Source: Fibrobacter succinogenes (lineage in GTDB: Bacteria; Fibrobacterota; Fibrobacteria; Fibrobacterales; Fibrobacteraceae). From it: a stretch of DNA of 64,000 nt. The position numbers and the translations under genes are program-made. Of the stretch, positions 17,208 to 26,261 are shown piece after piece. The stretch lies in NCBI GenBank assembly GCA_902762795.1, contig CACWPM010000018.1, positions 62,001 to 126,000 of the forward strand. The letters run 5' to 3'. Numbering within the stretch: the first letter of the stretch is position 1; every line of letters starts with the position of its first letter. The notes under the pieces are model-generated. The model saw only the letters and a program-made list of their open reading frames with translations, searched no databases and was not told where the DNA came from.

Positions 17208-18392
17208 ATGAACCTTATCAAATATTTTAGCAGACAACGTTGGTTCATGGGCAAGAACAGGACCATCTCTCGCATAGAAACACTTGATTCCACGGAAGCA
17301 GGCGGCACGCGAATCAGGTTGTTCAAGGTTTCGTTTGACGATGGCGAAAGCGATATTTACACATTCATCGACGATGAAAACGCGGTCGGAAAAATCCTCG
17401 AAGACGCATTCCTCGACGGCGCACAGCAATCCATATTTTCGGGCGACAAAGGTTTTTTCTCATTCCGGATTACAGCCCCCCTCCCCAAGACGCCCCTTGC
17501 AATCATCAAACCCGTTTCTAAGGAACAAAGCAATTCCGCTTTCTGCGCGCCCGGCAAATTTTTCTTCAAGCTTTACCGCAGGCTAGAACCGGGCATTCAC
17601 CCCGAAGCCGAGATCCTGGAGGCGATGAACAAGGCAAACAGCAGCCGCGTTCCAAGGCTCTACGCAATCTGCAATTACAAGACCAAAGGCGGGGAAATTT
17701 ACACGTGGGGCATTCTCGAAGAACATTTTCCGAATGCGCTCGACGCCTGGAATGAATTTTGCGGCAAAATGGACAGCACGGACGCGTTCCAGCTCGGGAT
17801 GTCCACCGCACAGATGCACGAATGTCTAAAACCGCTTAGCGGTCCCAAATATAGCAGCGTAGAGCCCCCCTTCGACAAGCTGGAAAAACTGCTCCAAGCA
17901 TCGAAGGATGAAGAATACTCCCCCAAAATACGCGAAAAGCTCTCGGAGCTACGCATCCGATACAGCGACTTGCTTCGCGAAACGTTTAGCGACAAGACTA
18001 TTAAAAAGCAACGCATCCATGGAGATTTCCACCTCGGACAAGTGCTGATTACACAAAGCGCAAACGGCACCAAGCATTTCGAGATGATTGATTTTGAGGG
18101 AGAGCCCACACGCAGTCTCGATTACAGGCGCACCATCCGCTCCCCGGCAGTCGATATCGCAGGGATGTTGCGCAGTTTCGACTACGCAGGCGCCGTCGCA
18201 AAGACTAGCCCGGACGAGGCAAAACAGGCCTTTATCACGGGATATTCCAAGGTTTCCGGAATTTCCTCCGAAACCATCGAAAAAGAAACCAAACCATACA
18301 TTCTGGCTAAAGCGATTTATGAAGCGTGCTACGAACTGGAATTCCGCCCGGACTGGTTCTGGATTCCCGCCAAAGCGCTACTAGAACTGTAA
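17208..18392 (+). CDS. Maltokinase (phosphotransferase of the Pep2/Mak1 type)
   Basis: 394 residues. The N-terminal WFMGKNRTI matches the maltokinase cap domain, and the C-terminal lobe has IHGDFHLGQVL (catalytic Asp and Mg ligand), MIDFEGEPTR, and SPAVDIAGMLRSFDYA, a set diagnostic of the family also found fused to trehalose synthase. The enzyme phosphorylates maltose to maltose-1-phosphate with ATP, feeding the GlgE alpha-glucan route. At 394 residues it is shorter than the usual roughly 450. No glgE or treS is in the window. The promoter region is very A+T-rich. Confidence 0.9.
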   Translation: MNLIKYFSRQRWFMGKNRTISRIETLDSTEAGGTRIRLFKVSFDDGESDIYTFIDDENAVGKILEDAFLDGAQQSIFSGDKGFFSFRITAPLPKTPLAIIKPVSKEQSNSAFCAPGKFFFKLYRRLEPGIHPEAEILEAMNKANSSRVPRLYAICNYKTKGGEIYTWGILEEHFPNALDAWNEFCGKMDSTDAFQLGMSTAQMHECLKPLSGPKYSSVEPPFDKLEKLLQASKDEEYSPKIREKLSELRIRYSDLLRETFSDKTIKKQRIHGDFHLGQVLITQSANGTKHFEMIDFEGEPTRSLDYRRTIRSPAVDIAGMLRSFDYAGAVAKTSPDEAKQAFITGYSKVSGISSETIEKETKPYILAKAIYEACYELEFRPDWFWIPAKALLEL

Positions 18393-18416
18393 TCCCAAGC
18401 ACGCTCCCACCTGATT

Positions 18417-18446
18417 GCAAAAAGAGCCCCGTGTAAAACACGGAGC
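18417..18446 (-). terminator. Terminator of the first CE6 esterase gene
   Basis: On the reverse strand a 9-bp stem (18438-18446 with 18426-18434) with loop TTT is followed by TCTTTTTGC. A related hairpin ends the paralogous gene at 19812-19845. Confidence 0.8.
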
Positions 18447-18469
18447 CCCTAGCATTGAGGAGAACTTAT

Positions 18470-19681
18470 TTATTTCAAATCGATACTTTGAATAATTTTA
18501 GAACCGCCTGTCACCACGCTCATCATATAGATGCCCGGCGGAACATTTTTCCTTGAAATCAAAACATTACTCGACCCCGCATTCACCAAGCGTAGAACTT
18601 TCAAGACCTCCGAGCCGAGCACGGAATAAAGACGTATATCGACAACACCTGCACGAACAACAGAAAGCGGGACCTGAAGGAACTCGCCATCCAGCGAGAC
18701 CTTGCCGACATTCACCGCACGCATGGCATTCGTGATGACAATGCCACCCAACGTAGAACTACTGGAGCCCAATTCCTGGCTACTACTGGAAACAGACGAA
18801 CTCGATGGAGTTTCGCTGCTGCTCGATTTCGCGGAAGCGACCGGTTTGAGCTTGTCTCCAAGGACATCGATCATCTTTTCGGCATAACGTTTGCCAAAAT
18901 CACGATACTCCTGGGATGTAAAATGCACATTCAGACCATCGCCAAGCGGTTGAGTCAACCCTTCAGACGAAATGACATAGAAGTTCTTGGACTGCTGAGG
19001 AAGCTTCGCGATATTGTTGTTGGCTCCCTGGCTGGAACCGCCTCGCAAGACTTCACCCGCCAGGAAAGGAATATCATTGCCAAGCCCCAAGTCCTTGATT
19101 ATCTTGTCATAGACACCCTTGACCTTGGTAGGCCACTGGCCATCACCAGCATCCGTTTCACCTTGATGGAATATAATACCCTTGATGAAGCCATCTTCCT
19201 GCGCTTTTTTAGCCATTTCAATCAAGCGTTCGTATGGAGTTCCGCCGTAAGCCTCAACTTTCTTTTTAAACCAGCCGGCCTGCTGATTCATATAGCTTTG
19301 GCTTAACGGTGTTTCAAACAACTGGATACTGCACCCGCCTACGGCGATTGCAATAATGCCCACCTTGATTTGCGGATCCGTCTTTTCGACCATTGTACGG
19401 CCAAAATAATCCGCAGGACCAAGTTTCGCGGTGCAACTAGCAAGCGGCGGGGTCGCATCGAACCACTGTCCCAGCTTTCGACCGCAATCCGTTTCGTTAG
19501 TGGCCCAAAGCACCTGAAAACGGCTATCGACTTTTTTATCCTGGCTTTCAATATTGCCTTGACCTTCCATATTGGATTGGCCAAAAGCAAGATAGACGTG
19601 GAAATTCGGATCTGGAGCCGCATTAGCCCAAACGGCAAGCCCCAAACCAAAAAGCAAGCTCACGAAACGCGAGACTTCCAT
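18470..19681 (-). CDS. Secreted CE6-type acetyl-xylan esterase with C-terminal sorting-like domain
   Basis: 403 residues from ATG 19681 (AAGGAG 6 bases upstream); an in-frame ATG at 19702 would put the ribosome binding site inside the gene. A signal peptide ends near ANAAPDP. The SASA/CE6 catalytic domain follows with GQSNMEG (nucleophile Ser36), GGCSIQLF, FHQGETDAGDG and HFTSQEY (catalytic His). A Ser-rich linker with SSSS runs leads to a C-terminal beta domain (LYSVLGSE ... PPGIYMMSV) of the kind used as a type IX secretion signal. It removes acetyl groups from xylan. It is a close paralogue of the next gene. Confidence 0.92.
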   Translation of the reverse strand: MEVSRFVSLLFGLGLAVWANAAPDPNFHVYLAFGQSNMEGQGNIESQDKKVDSRFQVLWATNETDCGRKLGQWFDATPPLASCTAKLGPADYFGRTMVEKTDPQIKVGIIAIAVGGCSIQLFETPLSQSYMNQQAGWFKKKVEAYGGTPYERLIEMAKKAQEDGFIKGIIFHQGETDAGDGQWPTKVKGVYDKIIKDLGLGNDIPFLAGEVLRGGSSQGANNNIAKLPQQSKNFYVISSEGLTQPLGDGLNVHFTSQEYRDFGKRYAEKMIDVLGDKLKPVASAKSSSSETPSSSSVSSSSQELGSSSSTLGGIVITNAMRAVNVGKVSLDGEFLQVPLSVVRAGVVDIRLYSVLGSEVLKVLRLVNAGSSNVLISRKNVPPGIYMMSVVTGGSKIIQSIDLK

Positions 19682-19811
19682 CGAATACTCCTTGGGGCAC
19701 ACAAAAAGCGCCCAACAACAACCTTTTCTAATATATTTCCAATTTGTGAGCTTTTTTTAAGTCTATGGAAAAACGCGTTGTAGTCTTCTGCAACATTCAT
19801 TTTTTGGCACA

Positions 19812-19845
19812 TATAAAATAAGCCCCGTACGATTGGCACGGAGCT
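19812..19845 (-). terminator. Terminator of the second CE6 esterase gene
   Basis: On the reverse strand AGCTCCGT pairs with ACGGGGCT, followed by TATTTTA. It matches the terminator of the paralogue in sequence of the stem, as expected if the whole unit was duplicated. Confidence 0.75.
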
Positions 19846-19869
19846 CAAAAGCGATCTAAACGGCTTGGA

Positions 19870-21147
19870 CTATCGGCCCAATTCTACACGCTTGGTGATA
19901 TTGGCCGATCCGATCTGTACACTCAGCATATAAATTCCAGGCGGGACATTTTTTCCGGAAAGAAGCACTATATTCGATCCCGTCTTTACCGTTTCGCTGA
20001 CATTTGCTATTTCGCTGCCAAGCACCGAATAAAGACTAACGTTCACCCTACCCGAACGGGCCACAGAAACCGGCACTTGAAGGAAGCCGCCCTCTAATGA
20101 GACCTTGCCAACATTCACCGAATGAACGGCATTCGGAGTGACGATGATGCCCGTCATGGAACTGCTAGAACCAACTTCGCGGCTACTGCTGCTCCGGTGG
20201 TGAGCTCTTGAAGAACTGGAGAGAGCCTTCGAAGAACTAGACCGAGAATCACTGGACAAGGCCTCACTGCTGCTCGATTCCACAGCAGCAACAGGCTTGA
20301 GCTTATCTCCGAGAACTTCAATCATCTTTTCAGCATAGCGCTTTCCAAAATCACGATATTCCTGAGCTGTAAAGTGAACGTTCTGCCCATCGCCAAGCGC
20401 CTGGTTAAAGCCTTCGGACGAGACGACATAAAAATTCTTGGACTGCTGCGGGAGCTTTGCGATATTATTGTTTGCCCCCTTGCTCGAACCGGAACGCAAC
20501 ACTTCGCCCGCAAGGAACGGGATATCGCTACCGAGCCCTAAATCCTTGATGATGTTGTCATAGACGCGTTTCACTTTGGAAGGCCATTGACCGTCACCGG
20601 CATCCGTTTCGCCCTGGTGGAAAATGATACCCTTGATGACGCCACTTTCTTGTGCTTTCTTCGCAATTTCGATCAGACGACCATAAGGGTTTCCGCCATA
20701 CTGATTGATGTAACCCGTCATCCAGCTTTGAGTATTCCTGACGGAATTGATATAGCTCTGATAGCCCGTCTTATCGAACAACTGTATGCTACAGCCGGCA
20801 ACGGCTACTATGACAACGCCCACCTTAATCTTGGGATCGGTCTTTTCGACCATCGTACGGCCAAAGTAGTCCGTAGGGCCGAGTTTTGCATTATTGCAAT
20901 GGGCAAGCGGGGGTGTAGCCTTGGCCCACTGCCCTTTCGTCTTGCCGGAACAAGAACCATTGTCCGCCGACCAAAGAATCTGGAATCGGTCGTCGACACT
21001 CTTGTCCTGGTTCTCGATATTGCCTTGGCCTTCCATATTGGATTGCCCAAAAGCAAGATATATGTGGAAATTTGGATCTGGGGCTGCAAAAGTAGATGCA
21101 GCAAAACCCAAACCGAAAAACAAGTTCACAAAACGTGATACTTTCAT
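19870..21147 (-). CDS. Secreted CE6-type acetyl-xylan esterase, tandem paralogue
   Basis: 425 residues from ATG 21147 with AAGGAG upstream. Architecture equals that of its downstream paralogue: signal peptide (to TFAAPDP), CE6/SASA domain with GQSNMEG, FHQGETDAGDG and HFTAQEY, a longer Ser-rich linker (with SSSSRAHHRSSSS), and the C-terminal sorting-like domain ending in a basic GR. Most differences are in the linker and in an insertion around the GYQSYINSVRNTQSW region. Each copy has its own ribosome binding site and terminator, so they are a tandem duplication rather than one operon unit. Confidence 0.92.
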   Translation of the reverse strand: MKVSRFVNLFFGLGFAASTFAAPDPNFHIYLAFGQSNMEGQGNIENQDKSVDDRFQILWSADNGSCSGKTKGQWAKATPPLAHCNNAKLGPTDYFGRTMVEKTDPKIKVGVVIVAVAGCSIQLFDKTGYQSYINSVRNTQSWMTGYINQYGGNPYGRLIEIAKKAQESGVIKGIIFHQGETDAGDGQWPSKVKRVYDNIIKDLGLGSDIPFLAGEVLRSGSSKGANNNIAKLPQQSKNFYVVSSEGFNQALGDGQNVHFTAQEYRDFGKRYAEKMIEVLGDKLKPVAAVESSSSEALSSDSRSSSSKALSSSSRAHHRSSSSREVGSSSSMTGIIVTPNAVHSVNVGKVSLEGGFLQVPVSVARSGRVNVSLYSVLGSEIANVSETVKTGSNIVLLSGKNVPPGIYMLSVQIGSANITKRVELGR

Positions 21148-21299
21148 CTAGCACTCCTTGGGACCCCAAGCCCCGAACAACTATGCACAAATATATAACT
21201 TTCTTTACAAAATCTATGTTAAATCTTTGGAAAATCGCATGGTAAAAGGCTGCATCAATGGATTTTTTTATATATATTCCCACTAAAAAGAGGACTTCT

Positions 21300-21860
21300 A
21301 TGACTATCAAATTTTTGGCAACAATTGCAATGGCGGCAACATTATTCTCAGCCTGCGGCGATTCGTCATCAACATCCGCACCCTCCAAGGCCGAGCAGTG
21401 CGCCACAGGGCTTTCTGCAGATTGTCTCATGGGCACATGGAGCATCAACGGACCGACCATTCCTATTTTTGTCGGCAACGATATCGTCTACGACATTGAC
21501 CCGAGCCATAACTTCAAGGCTTCTCCAGCAACGCTCAGGTTCTATTATGATAAACAGACCAAAAGGAACACTTTTGAGTTCATAAACTCCCCTTTAAGCA
21601 CTGCTGAATGCCAACCGTCCTCCGAACAGATGTATGGCACGTGGGAAATCGTTGGCAGCTCGCTCCATCTTTTTGCAAGAATCGGCAACGAATGCATGGA
21701 GAAAAACGATGCGACATTAACTCCGGTCATAGCCGTCTCCGGATCGAGTGTCACGATGACGCTCAGCCCGATTTTCTTCATGGAAAATGAACTGAAAAAA
21801 TCCGACCTCCGGGAAAGGCAAAGCGCTTCTGAAATTTACACATTCATCAAGGGAAATTAA
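21300..21860 (+). CDS. Lipoprotein, unknown
   Basis: 186 residues from the ATG at 21300, preceded by AGAGG; an upstream in-frame ATG at 21258 would bury the signal sequence. The signal peptide ends with the lipobox LFSAC, followed by a Ser/Thr linker. The rest is a compact beta-rich domain (GTWSINGPTIP, then YGTWEIVGSSLHLFA), reminiscent of lipocalin-like small-domain lipoproteins, but this is weak. Its stop codon overlaps the stop of the converging transglutaminase gene. Confidence 0.8.
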   Translation: MTIKFLATIAMAATLFSACGDSSSTSAPSKAEQCATGLSADCLMGTWSINGPTIPIFVGNDIVYDIDPSHNFKASPATLRFYYDKQTKRNTFEFINSPLSTAECQPSSEQMYGTWEIVGSSLHLFARIGNECMEKNDATLTPVIAVSGSSVTMTLSPIFFMENELKKSDLRERQSASEIYTFIKGN

Positions 21861-23833
21861 TTTTTCCGCCAACGATTATTTTCGTACTCATAAAGCTGCT
21901 TTAAAGCAAGAGTCCATTCCGTTTCATAGAGCGAGTCCTTGAGGCTCGCTTTTTTTGACGCCTCTTTCGCTCGTTTTGCAAACGCAGAAACCGTTTCACC
22001 GGGAGACCGCACAAAACCCAAACGAGCAAGGCGTTTTTCAGTGTTCTCAAGAAGGGCAATCCAGCGAGCCGCTTCTTTCGAGACCGTTTGCCGTTTCGTA
22101 TGCCGCCACTGTCCACGGAATCTGAATATGGCGAGAAGAACAAGCAACGCAGCAAGGCAAGCGTAAAGCACAGGGCTAGAAGCCAGGCGTTCCGAAGAAG
22201 CCTGCCATCCATCGACAACACGGCGCCATTCACCATCCTTGAGCAAATGCAAAACATAGGAGAAGCGGCCTTTAAGCCCTTCCAACTTTATCGCAAACCA
22301 AGACGTTTTTGCAAAAGAAATTCCAGCAGCAGGCGGAGTCGGATCAAAAATATACCACTTGCGATCAATATAAACTTCTACCCACGCATGGCTATGGCGA
22401 CGACGGAACGTCACGTAAGGCCTGCCCACGACGCGCTCCGGATGCACAAACCCGGTTACATAACGCGCAGGAATTCCCTGATGGCGCAAGAGAAGTGCCG
22501 CAAGCGTTGCATAGTACTCGCAATAGCCTTCTTTAGTATTCCAAAACAACTCCAGCCGATTTATCGAAGCCGTACCAACACCAGGTACGATATAGGAATA
22601 TTTAAATTTTTGAATAAAATAATTTTCAATCTTTTTTAAATTTTGAACAGCAAATTGAACCGCATCAAAATTTGAGCAATCCGGGACACACCGCCGCGGA
22701 AGCGCCATGGCAACCGAAACAGAATCTAAAAGTTTCCGTTCCTTGTTCGGAATTTGCAAAAACGATGTATCGCTTTCTCCCGCAATCGCAAGAGTTTCCG
22801 CAGAATCCGGAACGTAATAGTACCAATCGCTGCGTTTCCCGTTTGCACCCGCAAAAACATTCGTCGAATAATAATCAAGCGAGTCCGCATTCTTGCTTGC
22901 GACACCCACCACATTCGCCGGAGCAAACATAAAACCAAAATTATCAAGCGTAGCCTGCACCCAAACGGATTTTACGTTCGGAACCGCTACCGCAGAATCT
23001 TCACTTTCAAAAACAGCATAGTCCACACGGTAACGCGCCGGGTAAAGTTTCTTTTCTGCATTTGCCGGGAGTTTCCAGATGCCCGCCACATATTTTTCGT
23101 AAGCGGCAGCGCGCAGGTATGTGGGAGCAAGCGTATCCCAAATTCGGAGTACGATTTCGTTATTGTACCTTGAATTGTAATTGCTCGAAAACGAACCCAA
23201 GGCCGCCACGGGATCAAATCCCATCATGCGATTTTTCACATAGTAATCTTCAGCCCAACGGCCACCGTAATGACGGTTGCTTTTCCAATATTTAAACCCG
23301 ATATAAGAGGAACCGCAAAGGCTCGCATAAAGTAAAACAAAGAGCAAATATTTATAAAAAGCAACGCGGGGGCGTCCATACGCATACACGGCAAGCAACA
23401 ATGCAACTGCGCCACTCACAATACACGCGCGGGGAGCATGAAAAAGCCCCATAAAAAGAGCCGCTATTCCATTAAACACGACAAAGACTTCGTAACCGCC
23501 ATTACCGAGACTCCGCTTTTGCAACCAGGCCAAGTAAAGCAAATACCACGCCGGAATAAAAACCAAATAAGGCGAAACGCCCGTTTCGACGCTAGGGGTC
23601 AACACCCACCACAAAGCACATGGAACAATGGCACCGTATGCGAAAATTTTCCTGTAACGTGGAATTTTACTTTGGTTCGTCGCAAACTTCGAAAGCACAA
23701 ATTGTTTGACATGAATTGCGATAAACAAAGCCGCAAAAATATAGCCGAGAATTTCAAGCCCGCTAGAAGCACCCAAATTAACAGAGACGATGCAAAAGAA
23801 TACCGTCTTGCAAATTTCACGGAAGTTCATCAT
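21857..23833 (-). CDS. Transglutaminase-like membrane protein (TgpA/DUF3488 type)
   Basis: 658 residues. About six N-terminal membrane helices (to about residue 185) precede a large periplasmic part with the transglutaminase-like core: Cys in KEGYCEYYATLAALLL, His in HSHAWVEVY, Asp in FDPTPP. A further membrane helix (VLYACLAALLVLLAIF) leads to a cytoplasmic DUF4129-like tail. Function in bacteria is unsettled; TgpA of Pseudomonas is essential and periplasmic. It is the last gene of a MoxR-DUF58-transglutaminase operon and starts within 4 bases of the DUF58 stop. Confidence 0.92.
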   Translation of the reverse strand: MMNFREICKTVFFCIVSVNLGASSGLEILGYIFAALFIAIHVKQFVLSKFATNQSKIPRYRKIFAYGAIVPCALWWVLTPSVETGVSPYLVFIPAWYLLYLAWLQKRSLGNGGYEVFVVFNGIAALFMGLFHAPRACIVSGAVALLLAVYAYGRPRVAFYKYLLFVLLYASLCGSSYIGFKYWKSNRHYGGRWAEDYYVKNRMMGFDPVAALGSFSSNYNSRYNNEIVLRIWDTLAPTYLRAAAYEKYVAGIWKLPANAEKKLYPARYRVDYAVFESEDSAVAVPNVKSVWVQATLDNFGFMFAPANVVGVASKNADSLDYYSTNVFAGANGKRSDWYYYVPDSAETLAIAGESDTSFLQIPNKERKLLDSVSVAMALPRRCVPDCSNFDAVQFAVQNLKKIENYFIQKFKYSYIVPGVGTASINRLELFWNTKEGYCEYYATLAALLLRHQGIPARYVTGFVHPERVVGRPYVTFRRRHSHAWVEVYIDRKWYIFDPTPPAAGISFAKTSWFAIKLEGLKGRFSYVLHLLKDGEWRRVVDGWQASSERLASSPVLYACLAALLVLLAIFRFRGQWRHTKRQTVSKEAARWIALLENTEKRLARLGFVRSPGETVSAFAKRAKEASKKASLKDSLYETEWTLALKQLYEYENNRWRKN

Positions 23834-25197
23834 AGATTCACCTCCGCTTCGCGAGATCTTTCAAGCGGAAACTCGGAAAGCGCACGTTCACAAAGCAATC
23901 GTTCGTTAAAAACGTGTTCGAGATGCGCGGCGTTCACAGACAAAATATCGTCAGAAATTGCAGTTTTCGAATCGTCTGTCAATTTAGAACGTACATCCAG
24001 AATCACCTGCTTATGCACAAGCGGATCATCGGTCGCAAAAAGCCCCACGCGAAGTACAGGGCCAAGCGGACGCGCCGCAGGTGACCAAAGTTTCGGAGCA
24101 CTCGCCAGCTTTCGAGAATTTTCCGCATTTCGAGAATTTTTCGCATTTCGAGAATTTTTCGCATTTCGAGATGCGCGCGAACCATTCGAAGTGCGCGCCT
24201 CTAGCCAAGACGCCGCCGGGATTCGCGCAAGCGCTTCCAAAAAGCTCACGCCACCATCACCCTGCACAAGCGCAATTTCGTCATCGCCGATGAAAAAACG
24301 CCCAAGCGCTTTACGTTCCAAGAGCCACAAGCCAATGCCAGCCGCCAAACGGATCAGCATTTCAACGGCCGATTTTTCGCGCAAGCTACGAGCCGTCACA
24401 TCGAGCACAAGGATTGCACCTGCGCCACGTTCCGTTTCAAATTCCTTCGTAAACGGTTTCCCGTAACGAGCAAACGCCTTGTGATGCAAATCGCGCAAGG
24501 AATCGCCCTCGCGGTATTCGCGCACGCCCACAAAATCCATCCCGCGCGTAAGACTCGGCATGAGAAGCGGCGCAAATACAACACCGCTCGCACCCGATGT
24601 CAAAAACGAGAAGGTCGCCACACGCAACGGATGCGGGAATACGAGCAATTCCGCTTTCCCGGCATTTGCAGCATAACGCAAAGCGCCGTTGATTTCAGGC
24701 AAAATAAGCGCAACTTTCGGGATTTCGAATGCACCGCGCTTTTTCGTCTGGATTTTGCAAGTGAGTTTTGCCATTTCGCCAGCAGCAACGGCAACAAGCG
24801 CCGACTCTTCGCACTTGAGCGATGGATCCATACGAAAACAACCAAGCGACACTGCATTTAGTTTGTCTTCTGCAGCAATTTGCAAACCGACCGTCGCCAT
24901 TTCACCCTCGTAAACATTCCGAACAGAAATATAGCCCGCCTTGAACCTGCTCTTGCGAGCGGTCATGAAAAGGCACGGCACGAGCGCAAGGAAATACATG
25001 AAGTCCAAACCGCAAAACACCCACGCCGCCCAAAATCCGGGTACCGCCCCCGCAAACATCGAGAAAATCAGAAGTGCAGCCGCCGCGTGCCCCACTTGCG
25101 TAAAGCCTTCTTGCCAAATGTAGTACAAACGCATCAAAAGCCCTTTGCGCTTGGGACTTCTAGGAATGGCGTTTATAAAGAAATGGAAGAGGGACAT
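23830..25197 (-). CDS. DUF58 protein with an 18-bp tandem repeat
   Basis: 455 residues from ATG 25197; the longer frame to 25278 would run through a dispersed repeat. Two membrane helices near the N-terminus are followed by the DUF58 domain with GMDFVGVREYREGD and the DVTARSLREKSAVE region. DUF58 proteins work with MoxR ATPases in envelope or metal-cofactor assembly. Residues encoded by 24110-24180 are a repeat (RNAKNS units) inside the domain's C-terminal part, an expansion from tandem duplication. Start overlaps none, and the gene lies 88 bases after moxR. Confidence 0.88.
   Translation of the reverse strand: MSLFHFFINAIPRSPKRKGLLMRLYYIWQEGFTQVGHAAAALLIFSMFAGAVPGFWAAWVFCGLDFMYFLALVPCLFMTARKSRFKAGYISVRNVYEGEMATVGLQIAAEDKLNAVSLGCFRMDPSLKCEESALVAVAAGEMAKLTCKIQTKKRGAFEIPKVALILPEINGALRYAANAGKAELLVFPHPLRVATFSFLTSGASGVVFAPLLMPSLTRGMDFVGVREYREGDSLRDLHHKAFARYGKPFTKEFETERGAGAILVLDVTARSLREKSAVEMLIRLAAGIGLWLLERKALGRFFIGDDEIALVQGDGGVSFLEALARIPAASWLEARTSNGSRASRNAKNSRNAKNSRNAENSRKLASAPKLWSPAARPLGPVLRVGLFATDDPLVHKQVILDVRSKLTDDSKTAISDDILSVNAAHLEHVFNERLLCERALSEFPLERSREAEVNL
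24110..24180. repeat. 18-bp tandem repeat inside the DUF58 gene
   Basis: Units of TTTCGAGAATTTTTCGCA occur at 24110-24127 (one mismatch), 24128-24145 and 24146-24163, and then a partial unit TTTCGAGATGCG. The period is six codons, so the reading frame is kept, giving RNAKNS repeats. Confidence 0.9.
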
Positions 25198-25198
25198 G

Positions 25199-25245
25199 AC
25201 GGTAGACTGTAGGAAGTTGGAAGTAGGCAGTAGGATGTAGTTATG
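25199..25245. repeat. GTCTACTG-type dispersed repeat
   Basis: GGTAGACTGTAGGAAG, then GGAAGTAGGCAGTAGG, lies between the MoxR stop and the DUF58 start. It shares words with 12976-13010, 31501-31527, 47890-47925, 53221-53243 and 60787-60818. Confidence 0.65.
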
Positions 25246-25284
25246 GGGTATGGGGTCGCACCCTTGGAGTGCTTTCAAGCCCTT

Positions 25285-26196
25285 TTACTTCGGCACTTTC
25301 ACCTGCTTCAAGATGCCTTCGAGAATTTGTCTGGAAGCGCCGAGCGTATTCGAATCTTTTGCAAACACGCGATGTTCCATCACCGGGAAAAACACATGCT
25401 GGATGTCATCGGGATTCACGAAATCGCGACCCGCAGCATATGCGCATGCTTGCGCCATCTTGATGATGTTGATTCCCGCACGTGGGCTTGCCGCCAAACG
25501 TACCGCCGGATTCGTACGTGTAGCCTGCACCAAAGAGACCACATACATTTCAAGCGCTTCGTCAATATGAATCTTGCGAACATCGTTGCGCATGGCAATA
25601 ACGTCATCCGGAGTTGTCACCGCCGAAAGCGTATCGAGCGGTCGCCCATCGCGATGCGCGCGCAAAATGTTCAGCTCCGTTTCCGCCGTCGGATACCCGA
25701 GCGACAAGCGCACCAAGAAACGGTCCATCTGCGCTTCAGGGAGCGGGAACACGCCATGGAATTCCACGGGATTTTCCGTCGCAAGCACCATGAACAATTT
25801 CGGGAGCGCATGACGTTCCCCTTCGAGCGACACCTGGCGTTCTTCCATTGCTTCCAAGAGAGCACTCTGCGTTCGCGGGGACGCGCGGTTGATTTCATCG
25901 GCCAAGAGCACCTGCGTAAAGACAGGCCCCTTGCGAATTTCGAACTCGCCCGTATTCGCCTTGAACACGGCACCACCCGTCACATCGGCTGGCAGCAAGT
26001 CCGGAGTAAACTGGATGCGCGCAAAATCGGCCCCAACCGCCGTTGCAAGCGCCTTCGCAATCGTCGTCTTGCCCGTTCCCGGCACATCCTCAATGAGCAC
26101 GTGACCATCGGCAAGGAGCGCCATGACCAAAAGTTCAACCGCCTCGGGTTTTCCGAGCAGCACCCCATTTAAAGCATGAATTAAATCTTTAACCAT
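25285..26196 (-). CDS. MoxR-type AAA+ ATPase
   Basis: 303 residues. Walker A EDVPGTGKTT, Walker B LLADEINRA, sensor LATENPVEF and the arginine region RMDRFLVRL-like (QMDRFLVRLSLGYP) are all present and in order. MoxR ATPases act as chaperones for VWA-domain or DUF58 partner proteins. It heads an operon with the DUF58 and transglutaminase genes; no VWA (Bat) gene is present in the window. The start ATG 26196 has a weak upstream GGTT region. Confidence 0.95.
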   Translation of the reverse strand: MVKDLIHALNGVLLGKPEAVELLVMALLADGHVLIEDVPGTGKTTIAKALATAVGADFARIQFTPDLLPADVTGGAVFKANTGEFEIRKGPVFTQVLLADEINRASPRTQSALLEAMEERQVSLEGERHALPKLFMVLATENPVEFHGVFPLPEAQMDRFLVRLSLGYPTAETELNILRAHRDGRPLDTLSAVTTPDDVIAMRNDVRKIHIDEALEMYVVSLVQATRTNPAVRLAASPRAGINIIKMAQACAYAAGRDFVNPDDIQHVFFPVMEHRVFAKDSNTLGASRQILEGILKQVKVPK

Positions 26197-26261
26197 GCTT
26201 ATAATATATGTTTTAGACGAAAGACGATAAATGCGTAAAACAAATATTGAGTCAAAAAGCC

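Noticed and set aside
25198-25278. N-terminal extension of the DUF58 protein
   Set aside because: The extension is a translation of a dispersed repeat; ATG 25197 begins the natural protein.
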